From Bifidobacterium colobi (GTDB taxonomy: Bacteria > Actinomycetota > Actinomycetes > Actinomycetales > Bifidobacteriaceae): a stretch of DNA of 64,000 bases. The number at the start of each line of letters is the position of its first letter. Within the stretch, counting starts at the first letter, position 1. Both the position numbers and the translations under genes were made by a program. The stretch is taken from NCBI RefSeq assembly GCF_018555455.1, contig NZ_JAFEJU010000004.1, positions 296,070 through 360,069 on the forward strand. Direction: 5' to 3'. Under the pieces are notes generated by a model. The model was not told the origin of the DNA. It was given only the letters and a program-made list of their open reading frames with translations, and did no database searches. Shown piece after piece: positions 34,531-43,326 of this stretch.

Positions 34531-35382
34531 TTAGATGCGGGAAGCCTGCAGCGCGGTAACGATGATGCCGCGTGCACCGACTTCGTACAAATCATCCATA
34601 AGCTGGTTGACTTTTGCCTTGGGTACCATGACGCGCACTGCGTTCCACTGCTTGTCGTGCAGCGGCGAGATGGTCGGGCTTTCAAAGCCCGGGGTCACGG
34701 CCACTGCTGCGGCGACCTTGCTCACCGGAATATCGTAATCCATGAGCACATACTGGTGTGCGGTCAGCACGCCCTGGAGTCGGCGGGACAGCACGGCGAG
34801 ACGCGGATCGTTCTCGTCGAGTCGAGGAGAACGAATCAGGCAGGCTTCGGAGTGCATCAACGGTTCGGAGAACACGCGCAGTCCTGCGTTGCGCAGCGTA
34901 GTGCCGGTGGATACCACATCGGCGATGAGATCGGCGACGCCGAGCTGGACGGAGGATTCCACGGCGCCATCCAAGTGGATGGTTTCGGCTTCCACACCGT
35001 GCTCGACCAGATAATCGTGCACGAGCTTGTCGAACGTGGTGCCGACGCGCTTGCCCTGAATATCTTCCAGCGTGGTGATCGGAGAATCGTTCGGCGCGGC
35101 GAAGCGGAAGGTGGAGGCGCCGAAGCCCAACGGCATATGTTCCAGAGCGGATGTGCCGGAGTTCTTCAGCAAATCTTCGCCGGTGATGCCCACGTCGATG
35201 GCACCGCGGCCAACGTATACGGCGATGTCCAACGGACGCAGGTAGAACAGTTCGATATCGTTATCGGGATCCTGCACTACGAGCTGGCGTGAATTGGTGC
35301 GCAGACGGTAGCCGGCCTCGGCAAGCATGTTCCATGCCGGTTCGGACAGCATTCCCTTATTGGGTACGGCGATTCTCAGCAT
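34531..35382 (-). CDS. hisG: ATP phosphoribosyltransferase
   Basis: First enzyme of histidine synthesis, 283 residues, of the long HisG_L type with a C-terminal regulatory ACT-like domain (from about residue 210, [28 protein letters not shown]). The catalytic part begins [12 protein letters not shown], with [10 protein letters not shown] and the PRPP loop region [14 protein letters not shown]. The long form is feedback-inhibited by histidine and needs no HisZ. GGAGAGGAGAAATC precedes the start. hisE lies upstream on the same strand, separated by a long stem-loop. Confidence 0.96.
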   Translation of the reverse strand: MLRIAVPNKGMLSEPAWNMLAEAGYRLRTNSRQLVVQDPDNDIELFYLRPLDIAVYVGRGAIDVGITGEDLLKNSGTSALEHMPLGFGASTFRFAAPNDSPITTLEDIQGKRVGTTFDKLVHDYLVEHGVEAETIHLDGAVESSVQLGVADLIADVVSTGTTLRNAGLRVFSEPLMHSEACLIRSPRLDENDPRLAVLSRRLQGVLTAHQYVLMDYDIPVSKVAAAVAVTPGFESPTISPLHDKQWNAVRVMVPKAKVNQLMDDLYEVGARGIIVTALQASRI

Positions 35383-35461
35383 GATTTCTCCTCTCCCCTG
35401 CTGGGAGTTCGTGTTCTAGTGAGTTCTGGCGGTATTGGATGTGATGGAATCCGGTATGTCT

Positions 35462-35513
35462 GTGTTTGGGTTGCGCCGTATCGCCTTAGGCTGATGCAGC
35501 GCAACCCAAACAC
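35462..35513 (-). terminator. Long hairpin between hisE and hisG
   Basis: Two perfect 15-base arms (GTGTTTGGGTTGCGC / GCGCAACCCAAACAC) with a 22-base loop begin 10 bases after the hisE stop. No T-tract follows. It may end hisE transcripts or act as an internal processing or stabilising element of a hisE-hisG message. Confidence 0.55.
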
Positions 35514-35523
35514 TTAAAGGCAA

Positions 35524-35787
35524 TCACAGGTGCTTGTACACGTCTTCGAGGGTGAGGCCGTGCTTGATCATCATGACCTGAACATGGTAGATCAACTGGC
35601 TCATTTCCTCGGCGGTGCGGTCAGCACCCTCATATTCGGCGGCCATCCAAGTCTCGCCGGCCTCTTCGATGATCTTCTTGCCGATGAAGTGAGTGCCCTT
35701 GTCGAGCTCCTCAACGGTCAGGGAGCCTTCCGGACGGGTCTTGGCCTTTTCGGAGAGTTCGGCGAACAGGGATTCAAACGTCTTCAT
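35524..35787 (-). CDS. hisE: Phosphoribosyl-ATP pyrophosphatase
   Basis: Second step of histidine synthesis, an 87-residue all-helical MazG-like enzyme. The motif [14 protein letters not shown] (EE..E, with the second acid pair in [13 protein letters not shown]) carries the magnesium-binding acids. It stands alone, not fused to HisI as in enterobacteria; hisI is at 46875-47273. AAGGA lies ten bases upstream of the ATG. rpe lies 53 bases upstream on the same strand. Confidence 0.95.
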   Translation of the reverse strand: MKTFESLFAELSEKAKTRPEGSLTVEELDKGTHFIGKKIIEEAGETWMAAEYEGADRTAEEMSQLIYHVQVMMIKHGLTLEDVYKHL

Positions 35788-35840
35788 AATCGTAATGTCC
35801 TTGATAAGGGGCTGAACTGCAGCCTCTGGATGATTGTTTT

Positions 35841-36509
35841 TCAGTCCTGGTATGCGGCTTCGGCCTTGGCGCGAATGTCGTCAATGGCCTGTGCCGGGTT
35901 CTCGGCGCCGTATACGGCGGAACCAGCCACGAGCACATCGGCACCGGCTTCTGCCACAATGTGTGCGGTCTTGGGGCTCACGCCACCGTCGACCTGGATG
36001 CGGGTCTTCAAACCACGGCGGGTGATCTCATCGCGCAGGCGACGGACCTTGGCCATCTGGTTGTCGAGGAACTTCTGGCCGCCGAAACCGGGCTCGACGG
36101 TCATGACGAGAATCATGTCGAACTCGTCGAGAATGTCGAAGATCGGTTCGACCGGTTCGGCCGGACGGACGGCGAAGCAGGCCTTGCAGCCCATATCACG
36201 CAGCTGGCGAGCCAGACGCACCGGTGCATGGGTGGCACCCATGTGGAAGGACACGGAGGCGGCGCCGAGCTTGGCGTATTCCGGAGCCCAACGATCAGGG
36301 TCCTCAATCATCAGGTGCACGTCAACCGGCAGGTCGGTGACCTGGCAGATACGGCCGACGATCGGCTCACCGAGGGTGAGGTTCGGCACGAAATGATGAT
36401 CCATCACGTCAACGTGAACCAGGTCGGCGTTGGCGATGGCCTTGAGGTCACGCTCAAGGTTGCAGAAATCGGCGGACAGAATGCTGGGTGCGATTGCGAT
36501 CTTGCTCAT
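35841..36509 (-). CDS. rpe: Ribulose-phosphate 3-epimerase
   Basis: TIM-barrel enzyme of 222 residues interconverting ribulose 5-phosphate and xylulose 5-phosphate. In bifidobacteria this supplies the substrate of the fructose-6-phosphate phosphoketolase shunt. Typical sequences are APSILSADF at the start, [13 protein letters not shown] (metal and catalytic D), [17 protein letters not shown] and IQVDGGV. It lies between lgt and hisE on the minus strand, with TAGGAAA before the ATG. Confidence 0.96.
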   Translation of the reverse strand: MSKIAIAPSILSADFCNLERDLKAIANADLVHVDVMDHHFVPNLTLGEPIVGRICQVTDLPVDVHLMIEDPDRWAPEYAKLGAASVSFHMGATHAPVRLARQLRDMGCKACFAVRPAEPVEPIFDILDEFDMILVMTVEPGFGGQKFLDNQMAKVRRLRDEITRRGLKTRIQVDGGVSPKTAHIVAEAGADVLVAGSAVYGAENPAQAIDDIRAKAEAAYQD

Positions 36510-36570
36510 GGTTTCCTACCTTATCTTTGCAATGGGACTTGCTCAGTCTTATTTTCCCACGTATTGCGGG

Positions 36571-37506
36571 TTATTTGCGCTTCTTTTCCGCGTCTTGCTC
36601 CTCTTGAAGGCGCTGGCGTTCCAGTTCATCCGCGGTGACTTCGGTGAGACGCTGTGCCTGCACCTTGGAATCCGGTCCATGCTGGTACAGCACTACGAAC
36701 AGCGCGCAGCCGATAATGAACACGAGGATTGCGGTCCACACGTTGGTTCGCAACCCCAGAATGACGGTCGAATAGTTGATACGCACATTCTCGATCCACG
36801 TACGGCCGAGACCATACCACATCAGGTACATGGCGAACTGCTGGCCGGCCTTGAGTCGGTCGGCGAGTTTGGCACCAAGGTAGATGATGAGGGCGGCACC
36901 GATCAGGTTCCAGATCATCTCGTACAGGAATGTGGGGTGGAACAGTGTGGTTTTGTAATCCGGGCATTGCGAGCCGTTGTAGCAGATCTCGGACTTGCCG
37001 ATGGCATCGGCATCATTGAGCTTCAGGCCCCACGGCAGGTTCGTGGGCCAACCGTACAGCTCCTGGTTGAACCAGTTACCGAGTCGGCCGATGGCCTGTG
37101 CCACGGGCAAAGCCGGAGCAATGGCATCAGCGAAAATAGCGAACGGATAATGCTTATGACGGCACCACAGGAACGCCGCAAGCGCACCCACGGAGATACC
37201 GCCGAAGATGGCCATGCCGCCTTCCCATACCTTGACGATGTTGATGAGCTCACCGGTCGGCGGGAAGTAGGCGGATGGCGTGGTGATGCAGTGGTAAAGA
37301 CGCGCGCCTACCAAAGCGCTCGGCACGGTGACCAATGTGGTGTCGAGAATCTGGTCGAAGGTTCCACCGTAGCGTTTCCAACGCTTGGTCAGTATCCATA
37401 CCGCTACGCATACGCCAATCAGAATGCAGATGGCGTACATATGAATGGTGACCGGACCGATCTTGAATTGCGAAAAGGTCGGTGAAGGGATATAAGCCAG
37501 ATTCAT
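36571..37506 (-). CDS. lgt: Prolipoprotein diacylglyceryl transferase
   Basis: A 311-residue polytopic membrane enzyme that attaches diacylglycerol to the lipobox cysteine of prelipoproteins. The signature region GRLGNWFNQELYG (around residue 140) with the following PWGLK is clear. The N-terminal IHMYAICILIGVCVAVW and C-terminal GLGRTWIENVR also match. The C-terminus has a basic, glutamate-rich tail (ADELERQRLQEEQDAEKKRK). A client lipoprotein is encoded at 60161 in this same window. It lies between trpA and rpe. Confidence 0.95.
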   Translation of the reverse strand: MNLAYIPSPTFSQFKIGPVTIHMYAICILIGVCVAVWILTKRWKRYGGTFDQILDTTLVTVPSALVGARLYHCITTPSAYFPPTGELINIVKVWEGGMAIFGGISVGALAAFLWCRHKHYPFAIFADAIAPALPVAQAIGRLGNWFNQELYGWPTNLPWGLKLNDADAIGKSEICYNGSQCPDYKTTLFHPTFLYEMIWNLIGAALIIYLGAKLADRLKAGQQFAMYLMWYGLGRTWIENVRINYSTVILGLRTNVWTAILVFIIGCALFVVLYQHGPDSKVQAQRLTEVTADELERQRLQEEQDAEKKRK

Positions 37507-37549
37507 GGTGCCTCGTGTCGTGCCGTATTCAATGCTTGTTGCTCATGAT

Positions 37550-37623
37550 CGCATGCCTGTGTAATGGCATGCGTGCCGAGTCACTACCCTACTGCCTGAG
37601 ACGCGTAACAGGGTAGTGACTCG
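37550..37623 (-). terminator. Two tandem hairpins after trpA
   Basis: Ten bases beyond the trpA stop is a perfect 14-base stem (CGAGTCACTACCCT at 37577-37590 / AGGGTAGTGACTCG at 37610-37623). Beyond it is an eight-base stem CGCATGCC / GGCATGCG (37550-37573). No T-run is present. The pair probably ends the trpCB-trpA transcript. Confidence 0.65.
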
Positions 37624-37632
37624 CCAAAAAGT

Positions 37633-38502
37633 TCATCGAGCGTTATGAATACCTTCGGCAAGCTCCTCGCTCTTGGCGGCGAGAAGCTTCAGACCTTCGG
37701 CGGTATCGCGAGCGGTCTTATTATCGTCAGCGAGCAGGGTGTGCACCAATGCGGAGCCGACGATCACGCCATCGGCGTAGGAGCCGACCTGAGCGCCTTG
37801 TTCGGCGGTAGACACACCGATACCCACACACACGTTCTTGGCACCGGCCTTACGGGTACGTTCCACGAGCACTTCCGGAGAGGCGTCGATGGTGGAACGC
37901 TCGCCGGTAACACCCATGCGGGCGGCTGCGTACACGAATCCGCGCGCATTGCGGGCCACGGTTTGAAGACGATTGTCGGCGGAATCCGGAGAAACCAGGA
38001 AGATACGGTCGAGACCGTGATGGTCGGAGGCTTCAATCCACTCGCCGGCTTCGTCCGGAATCAAATCCGGGGTGATGAGGCCAGCGCCACCGGCGTTCTC
38101 GAAATCGGTGGCAAAACGCTCCACACCATAGTGGTAAATCAGGTTCCAGTAGCTCATGATGAGCGGCACACCACCGGCATTGGCTACGGTTTCCACGGCT
38201 TCGAAGACACGCTTGATGGTTTCGCCGTTCTTCAAGGCGATGGAGGATGCCGCCTGAATCACGGGACCGTCCATCACCGGATCGGAGTATGGCAAGCCGA
38301 TTTCCACGGCGTCAACACCGTGTTCAACCATGGTTTTGAGCGCGTCGAGCGAGACTTCCGGGTTCGGGAATCCGTACGGCAGGTAGCCGATGAATGCCGG
38401 CTTGTTCTGCGCCTTGAACTTGGTGAACATTGCCTCGGTCTGGCTGGGCTTGTGGCTGATGCCCAGCGGCTGGCCTGATGGCGTGGTTGCTGTATTGGTC
38501 AT
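37633..38502 (-). CDS. trpA: Tryptophan synthase alpha subunit
   Basis: A 289-residue TIM-barrel subunit that cleaves indole-3-glycerol phosphate and channels indole to TrpB. Motifs include AFIGYLPYGFP, VEIGLPYSDPVMDGP (catalytic E and D; the family's usual FSDP reads YSDP here) and VCVGIGVSTAEQ with VIVGSALV. AGGAG precedes the ATG. It begins 33 bases after the trpC-trpB fusion and is certainly in the same operon. Confidence 0.96.
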   Translation of the reverse strand: MTNTATTPSGQPLGISHKPSQTEAMFTKFKAQNKPAFIGYLPYGFPNPEVSLDALKTMVEHGVDAVEIGLPYSDPVMDGPVIQAASSIALKNGETIKRVFEAVETVANAGGVPLIMSYWNLIYHYGVERFATDFENAGGAGLITPDLIPDEAGEWIEASDHHGLDRIFLVSPDSADNRLQTVARNARGFVYAAARMGVTGERSTIDASPEVLVERTRKAGAKNVCVGIGVSTAEQGAQVGSYADGVIVGSALVHTLLADDNKTARDTAEGLKLLAAKSEELAEGIHNAR

Positions 38503-38535
38503 AATGTCGTTCTCCTACTTACGCATTCTTCGGAA

Positions 38536-40623
38536 TCATGCCACGGTGTTGCCGTGTGCTCCGGTGACTTCCAATGCCTTGGCCTGATCGTCGGTCAGGT
38601 AGCCGAACCACTTGCCGGCGGTGGCCATGTCCTTATCGCCTCGGCCGGAAATGTTGATGATCATCACGGCCTTGTCATAGCCCTTGGCCTTGAGGTCTGC
38701 GGCGGCTTTGTAGGCACCGGCCACGGCATGGGAGCTTTCGATGGCGGGGATGATGCCTTCGGTTTGGCTCAGGTCGCGGAAGGCGTTCATGGCCTCCTCG
38801 TCGGTGGCCCAGGAGTAGTTCACACGACCGATGTCCTTGAGCCATGCGTGCTCAGGGCCAACGGATGCGTAGTCGAGGCCAGCGGAAATGGAGTAGGTGT
38901 CAAGGGTCTGGCCTTCGTCGGTTTCCAGCAGGTAGCTCTTGGCGCCCTGGAACATGCCGAGCTGACCGGTACCGGGAGCGAAGCGAATGGCGTGCTTGCC
39001 GGATTCAGGGCCATTGCCGCCGGCCTCATAGCCGTACAGGTTCACACGATCGTCATCGAGGAAGGCGTTCATCACGCCGATGGCGTTGGAGCCACCGCCC
39101 ACGCAGGCGCAAATCGCATCCGGGTGGTCGATGCCGTACCAATCCTGCAGCTGCTGCTTGGCTTCCTCGCCGATGATCTTCTGGAAGTCACGCACCATGG
39201 CCGGGAATGGGTGCGGACCCGCAACCGTGCCGAGCAGGTAATGCGTGTCCTTGACGTTGGTCACCCAGTCACGCAGTGCCTCGTTGATGGCATCCTTCAA
39301 AATACGGTCACCGAGGGTCACTTCCACCACTTCGGCGCCGAGCATGCGCATGCGGGCCACATTCAAGGCCTGACGGCGAGCATCGATCTGACCCATGTAG
39401 ATACGGCATTTGAGACCGAGCATGGCGCAGACGGTGGCGGTGGCCACACCATGCTGTCCGGCACCGGTTTCTGCGATGACGCGGGTCTTGCCCATGCGCT
39501 TGACGAGCAGGGCCTGGCCGAGCGCGTTGTTGATCTTATGGGCACCGGTGTGGTTCAGGTCCTCACGCTTCAGGAAGATACGTGCATCAAGACCGGTCTT
39601 GTCTTTGATGAGCTTGGCGAAGCGCGGCGCTTCGGTCAGCGGGCTCGGACGGCCCACATAACGCTGCTGTAAGGTCATGAATTCCTTATGGAATTCCGGA
39701 TCTGCCTTGGCCTCGTTGTAGACGCGTTCCAATTCGTCAAGCGCGGTGATCAGCGCTTCAGGCACGTAGCGGCCGCCGAACTGTCCCCAGTACGGTCCCT
39801 GATGTTCGCTTAATGGGGTGCTTTCGGATGCTTTCACTTGTGCTCCTGCCTTTACTAGTCGTTCCACTGCAAGTTCATGATTGTCGGCGGTGGCCACGCC
39901 TTCGCCGACCAGGACCGCGTCCGCTCCCGCACGGGCGTAGTCCTCTACTTCCACGGCGCCGAACACACCGGATTCCGCCACTTTGATGACGTCATCGGGC
40001 AGATCGGCAGCCAGTTCGTTGTATTTGTTGACATCCACGCGCAGATTCTTGAGGTTACGCGCGTTGATGCCGATGACTCGTGCGCCGGCCTTGCGTGCGC
40101 GATCGATCTCCTCACGCGTGTGCGTCTCCACCAGCACGGTCATGTTGAGTTCATGCGCCAAATCCAACAAATGCTTGAGTTTGGCATCATCCAACGCCGC
40201 CACGATCAGCAGTACCAGATCGGCGCCGTGTGCACGGGCCTCATAGATCTGGTAATCGGTGACGATGAAATCCTTGCGCAGCACCGGAATGTGCACGGCG
40301 GCACGGACCTTATCCAAATCGTCAAGGGAACCGAGGAAACGACGGCCTTCGGTCAGCACGGAAATCGCGCTGGCTCCACCCTTCTCGTATTCCTGGGCCA
40401 AGCCGGCGGGATCCGGAATATCGGACAAATGGCCTTTGGATGGGGATGCGCGCTTGATTTCGGCAATCACCGGAATGCCGTCAGCGCGCTTAAGCCATCG
40501 CATCGCGTCAATCGGAGCAGGGGCGGCAAGCGCGGCCTTCTTCACATCCTCCAGCGACACGGTACGTTCGCGGGTTTGCTGGTCTTCCAGCGCGCCCGCC
40601 ACCAATTCGTCCAGAACCGACAT
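38536..40623 (-). CDS. trpCB: TrpC-TrpB fusion: indole-3-glycerol phosphate synthase / tryptophan synthase beta
   Basis: A single 695-residue chain. Residues 1-265 are indole-3-glycerol phosphate synthase ([34 protein letters not shown]). Residues 278-695 are tryptophan synthase beta, with the PLP lysine K363 in HTGAHKINN, the [10 protein letters not shown] loop and the GGGSNAIG phosphate site. A short linker rich in A, S and E joins them. The downstream trpA partner allows indole channelling. The fusion is known in bifidobacteria and relatives. GGGAGG precedes the start. trpD, trpF and trpG are not in the window. Confidence 0.96.
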   Translation of the reverse strand: MSVLDELVAGALEDQQTRERTVSLEDVKKAALAAPAPIDAMRWLKRADGIPVIAEIKRASPSKGHLSDIPDPAGLAQEYEKGGASAISVLTEGRRFLGSLDDLDKVRAAVHIPVLRKDFIVTDYQIYEARAHGADLVLLIVAALDDAKLKHLLDLAHELNMTVLVETHTREEIDRARKAGARVIGINARNLKNLRVDVNKYNELAADLPDDVIKVAESGVFGAVEVEDYARAGADAVLVGEGVATADNHELAVERLVKAGAQVKASESTPLSEHQGPYWGQFGGRYVPEALITALDELERVYNEAKADPEFHKEFMTLQQRYVGRPSPLTEAPRFAKLIKDKTGLDARIFLKREDLNHTGAHKINNALGQALLVKRMGKTRVIAETGAGQHGVATATVCAMLGLKCRIYMGQIDARRQALNVARMRMLGAEVVEVTLGDRILKDAINEALRDWVTNVKDTHYLLGTVAGPHPFPAMVRDFQKIIGEEAKQQLQDWYGIDHPDAICACVGGGSNAIGVMNAFLDDDRVNLYGYEAGGNGPESGKHAIRFAPGTGQLGMFQGAKSYLLETDEGQTLDTYSISAGLDYASVGPEHAWLKDIGRVNYSWATDEEAMNAFRDLSQTEGIIPAIESSHAVAGAYKAAADLKAKGYDKAVMIINISGRGDKDMATAGKWFGYLTDDQAKALEVTGAHGNTVA

Positions 40624-40699
40624 GATCCTCCCTTTGTTGGTAGTCGATCATGCGTCACTCTAGGTCACTGTGAGGGTAAAGGCCGCGCCTGTCCTACAT

Positions 40700-40753
40700 T
40701 TTGGGCTATTGCGCGTGCAATCAATAATTATGTCAATGACATGATGTCAATGA
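40700..40753 (-). promoter_or_regulatory. Candidate trpCB promoter with direct repeat
   Basis: Two exact copies of ATGTCAATGA (40730-40739 and 40744-40753, plus-strand reading) lie 14 bases apart, start to start. On the minus strand each gives a TTGACA-like -35 hexamer, followed by an A/T-rich region (TAATTATTGATTG) suited to a -10. The spacing gives a choice of two overlapping promoters. The repeat begins exactly after the nfo stop. Confidence 0.45.
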
Positions 40754-41605
40754 TCATGCTTGCACCAGCGAACGCAACAAAGCAATCTCCTCGCGGTGCG
40801 TATCCGGTGTTTGTTCCTTGGTTTCCAGAATCATCGGCAGCTTCGCCATAACCGGATCGTTCACGAGTCGAGTGAAGAACGGGATGCCGAGTTGTCCTTC
40901 GCCGATGTTGGCATGGCGATCCTTATGCGAGCCGAGACCGAACTGGGAATCGTTTACGTGAATGGCTTTGACCAGATCCAGTCCAATGATGTCATCCAAC
41001 TGATGCATCACACCCTCATAGTCGTTCACCAAATCATATCCGGCATCCAGCACGTGGCAGGTATCGAAGGTGATGCCGACATTCGCCTTGTTATCCACAC
41101 CGTTCATGATGGTGGCGAGTTCTTCGAAGCTGCGTCCGCATTCGGTGCCTTTGCCGGCCATGGTTTCCAGCAGCACCGGAATGCCATCCGCTCGTTCGAA
41201 CACCTGATTCAGCCCCTCGCTGATCAGCTGACATCCGGTCTCGGAACCTTGCCCCACGTGGGAGCCGGGATGAATGTTGATGTAGGTTTCCTGCCCTGCC
41301 TCGCGAATCGGGGTCAAAAGCTCAATATCCTCGGCCAATGCCTCAATGGCGAACTGGCGTTTGGCTTCGTCCTTGCCGGCGAGATTGTACACGTAGGGCG
41401 CATGTACCACCAGCGGACCATAGCCTTGCGCCTTAAGCTGCGCGCCGAACTCCCCCGCCCGAGCTGGATCCAATGCCTTCGATCGTTTGCCGTACGGAGA
41501 CCGTGGGAAGAATGCGAATGCCGTGCCGCCTTCGTCATGCGAACGCTTGACCAGAGCATTCCATCCGCCGCTCGTTGATAGGTGCGATCCGATAAACAAT
41601 GCCAT
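40754..41605 (-). CDS. nfo: Deoxyribonuclease IV (AP endonuclease)
   Basis: A 283-residue base-excision repair enzyme of the AP endonuclease 2 family that cuts 5' to abasic sites using three zinc ions. Metal ligands lie in VHAPYVYNLA, INIHPGSH, LLETMAGKG, TFDTCHVLDAGYD, HVNDSQFGLGSHKDRHANIGEG and LETKEQ. ATG 41605 is preferred because it gives MALFIGSHLSTSGG, matching the family start, and AGAGGG lies just upstream. The frame is also open to ATG 41632. Confidence 0.94.
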   Translation of the reverse strand: MALFIGSHLSTSGGWNALVKRSHDEGGTAFAFFPRSPYGKRSKALDPARAGEFGAQLKAQGYGPLVVHAPYVYNLAGKDEAKRQFAIEALAEDIELLTPIREAGQETYINIHPGSHVGQGSETGCQLISEGLNQVFERADGIPVLLETMAGKGTECGRSFEELATIMNGVDNKANVGITFDTCHVLDAGYDLVNDYEGVMHQLDDIIGLDLVKAIHVNDSQFGLGSHKDRHANIGEGQLGIPFFTRLVNDPVMAKLPMILETKEQTPDTHREEIALLRSLVQA

Positions 41606-41757
41606 CATTCCCTCTCGTTGTTCAGCCGCCATAGTGCTACCGATATCTTATATACGGCATCTGGCATGGCTCGCCTTATCTGCGAGGCGCTCGGCGTCCC
41701 TATGGTCAGCAAGTTGTCAATGTCTCAATCCGGTCTTTCCGGCAGTACTATGGATTC

Positions 41758-41928
41758 ATGTCTATCAATTGGTGGCGTGTGGCGCGGATTGCCTGTTACG
41801 TATTGCTTCTTATTACTTCAGTAGGTAAGAGTCTGCTGCTTGCCGCAATAGCCGCGGTCGCTCTTGCATTGGATATCATTGAGTATTTCTGGGATCGTCA
41901 TCAGCGCAATCGCAACAGCCAGCAGTGA
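41758..41928 (+). CDS. Small membrane protein, 56 residues
   Basis: A short frame starting MSINWWRVARIACYVLLL with one or two hydrophobic helices (about 9-25 and 28-42), ending in a basic, glutamine-rich tail (FWDRHQRNRNSQQ). It ends 11 bases before the YccF gene, whose ribosome binding site (GGGAGG) overlaps this end. It has no strong ribosome binding site of its own. The charge pattern (W-W-R-x-x-R at the membrane edge, charged tail) and tight packing against the next gene suggest a real small gene, but no homologue is recognised. Confidence 0.5.
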   Translation: MSINWWRVARIACYVLLLITSVGKSLLLAAIAAVALALDIIEYFWDRHQRNRNSQQ

Positions 41929-41939
41929 AAGGGAGGTCC

Positions 41940-42305
41940 ATGCGACTCATCGGCAATATTCTGTGGATTATTCTGGGTGGTATTGAAATCGCCATCGGCT
42001 GGGCTCTTATAGGACTTGTGCTGTGCATTTCGATTGTCGGCATTCCGTTGGGACTACAGGCTTTTAAGATGGCGGGACTCACATTGACGCCGTTTGGCAA
42101 AACCGTACGGTATGGCGGTGGCGTTGGCTCCACTATCGCCAATATCATCTGGGTGGTGCTGGTCGGCGTATGGATGGCGTTGAGCTATGTGGCGGCAGGC
42201 GTGCTCAATTGCATCACCATCATCGGCATTCCATTCGGTTTGCAGTCGTTCAAGATGGCGAAGCTGGCGCTCTGGCCGTTCGGCGCGCAGATCGAAAACC
42301 TATAA
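41940..42305 (+). CDS. YccF-domain membrane protein
   Basis: A 121-residue protein made of two similar halves, each a membrane hairpin containing the YccF pattern: CISIVGIPLGLQAFKMAGLTLTPFGK and CITIIGIPFGLQSFKMAKLALWPFGA (each read in parts). The internal duplication is the hallmark of the YccF (DUF307) family. Function is unknown. GGGAGG lies four bases before the ATG. It converges on the DUF1287 gene, with only 24 bases between the stops. Confidence 0.9.
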   Translation: MRLIGNILWIILGGIEIAIGWALIGLVLCISIVGIPLGLQAFKMAGLTLTPFGKTVRYGGGVGSTIANIIWVVLVGVWMALSYVAAGVLNCITIIGIPFGLQSFKMAKLALWPFGAQIENL

Positions 42306-42329
42306 TCAGCGGCTTATATATGGTAGCTG

Positions 42330-43097
42330 TTACTGCTGCCATGCTTTCAACACGTTTGCAGGCACTTTGGACGCATCGAAGCGGTAATGCCCGGTGACCG
42401 GCATATGGGTTTTAAACGCCAGATAGTCGTTCTCACGCTGCCGTTGGCCCATATTATGCAGCACATACGGCAGTCCACCCGTATCACGCTTGTCCGAAAT
42501 CACGCCAATGTGTTTGGCGTTGCCGAACACCACGATATCTGCCGCCTGCCATGTGCTGATGTCATTGATATCAGTTGGCAGCGTTTGCGCATACTTGGCG
42601 AAGAATACCTGCTGTACACCGACGCGACGAAAATCGATATTCGGATCCGGTGCAGGTGCCACGGAGGCGTAGCTCGCGGGGTCGGCCGCAATATCCGCGT
42701 CAATCATCGCCTTCAAATCGTATCCGGCTTCCCGGAACGCGCGCCACACCAGATCAGTGCAGGCACCGCGATCATCCGGCGGGTACCCGCCTTGATAGTA
42801 GCCGGCATCATATTGCGGTGCGGCTTCGGCATCCTTTCGTGCGCCTGCGATGATATCGGTGTAATCATCGTTGCCATTACCGTTATAGTCAACCGAACTG
42901 CGCTCATATGTTGCCGTGGTCTGCCGTTGCTGGGGCACTAGTGCCGGCTGTATTTCCGTATCCTTCCATTGCGCCACCCAGTGCCGTCCGGATATGACGC
43001 CGGCAGCAACCGCAATCATGACCATAATCGCGGCAATCACTGCGCGATAGTGTTTGCGCACATGATTCGATCCGCGCTGCGATAGATGCTGTGCCAT
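42330..43097 (-). CDS. DUF1287 domain protein, membrane anchored or secreted
   Basis: A 255-residue protein. A basic N-terminus and a hydrophobic helix (AVIAAIMVMIAVAAGVI, about 19-35) serve as a signal anchor. The DUF1287 domain spans about 75-240, with YYQGGYPPDDRGACTDLVWRAFREAGYDL, WQAADIVVFG, HIGVISDKR and VLHNMGQ. The cysteine and histidine at ACTD and HIGV resemble the Cys-His dyad of NlpC/P60 and CHAP peptidases, so a cell-wall hydrolase role is plausible but not shown. It is a single gene, transcribed away from the permease gene upstream. Confidence 0.85.
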   Translation of the reverse strand: MAQHLSQRGSNHVRKHYRAVIAAIMVMIAVAAGVISGRHWVAQWKDTEIQPALVPQQRQTTATYERSSVDYNGNGNDDYTDIIAGARKDAEAAPQYDAGYYQGGYPPDDRGACTDLVWRAFREAGYDLKAMIDADIAADPASYASVAPAPDPNIDFRRVGVQQVFFAKYAQTLPTDINDISTWQAADIVVFGNAKHIGVISDKRDTGGLPYVLHNMGQRQRENDYLAFKTHMPVTGHYRFDASKVPANVLKAWQQ

Positions 43098-43326
43098 GAC
43101 GCTCGCCTCTCGTTATGCATTCGCCTTACGTATGCGATCTCAACTACCATCGCCATAGTCATTCGCTGAACACTGTAGACGTACTCAGCTTGGGGAACGG
43201 CTGTGAGAATACAACTTCGCCATACGCGCACATAATCGGTGCCCATGTCAACCGGTATGATGTGATATTCGTCAGTATTTTCGAGCGCATCGGACACACG
43301 CGCATGATGCAAAAGGAGTCCTCAGC

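Noticed and set aside
43098..43326. Riboswitch ahead of the amino acid permease
   Set aside because: The 229 bases show no recognisable lysine, glycine or SAM riboswitch core, only weak short stems.
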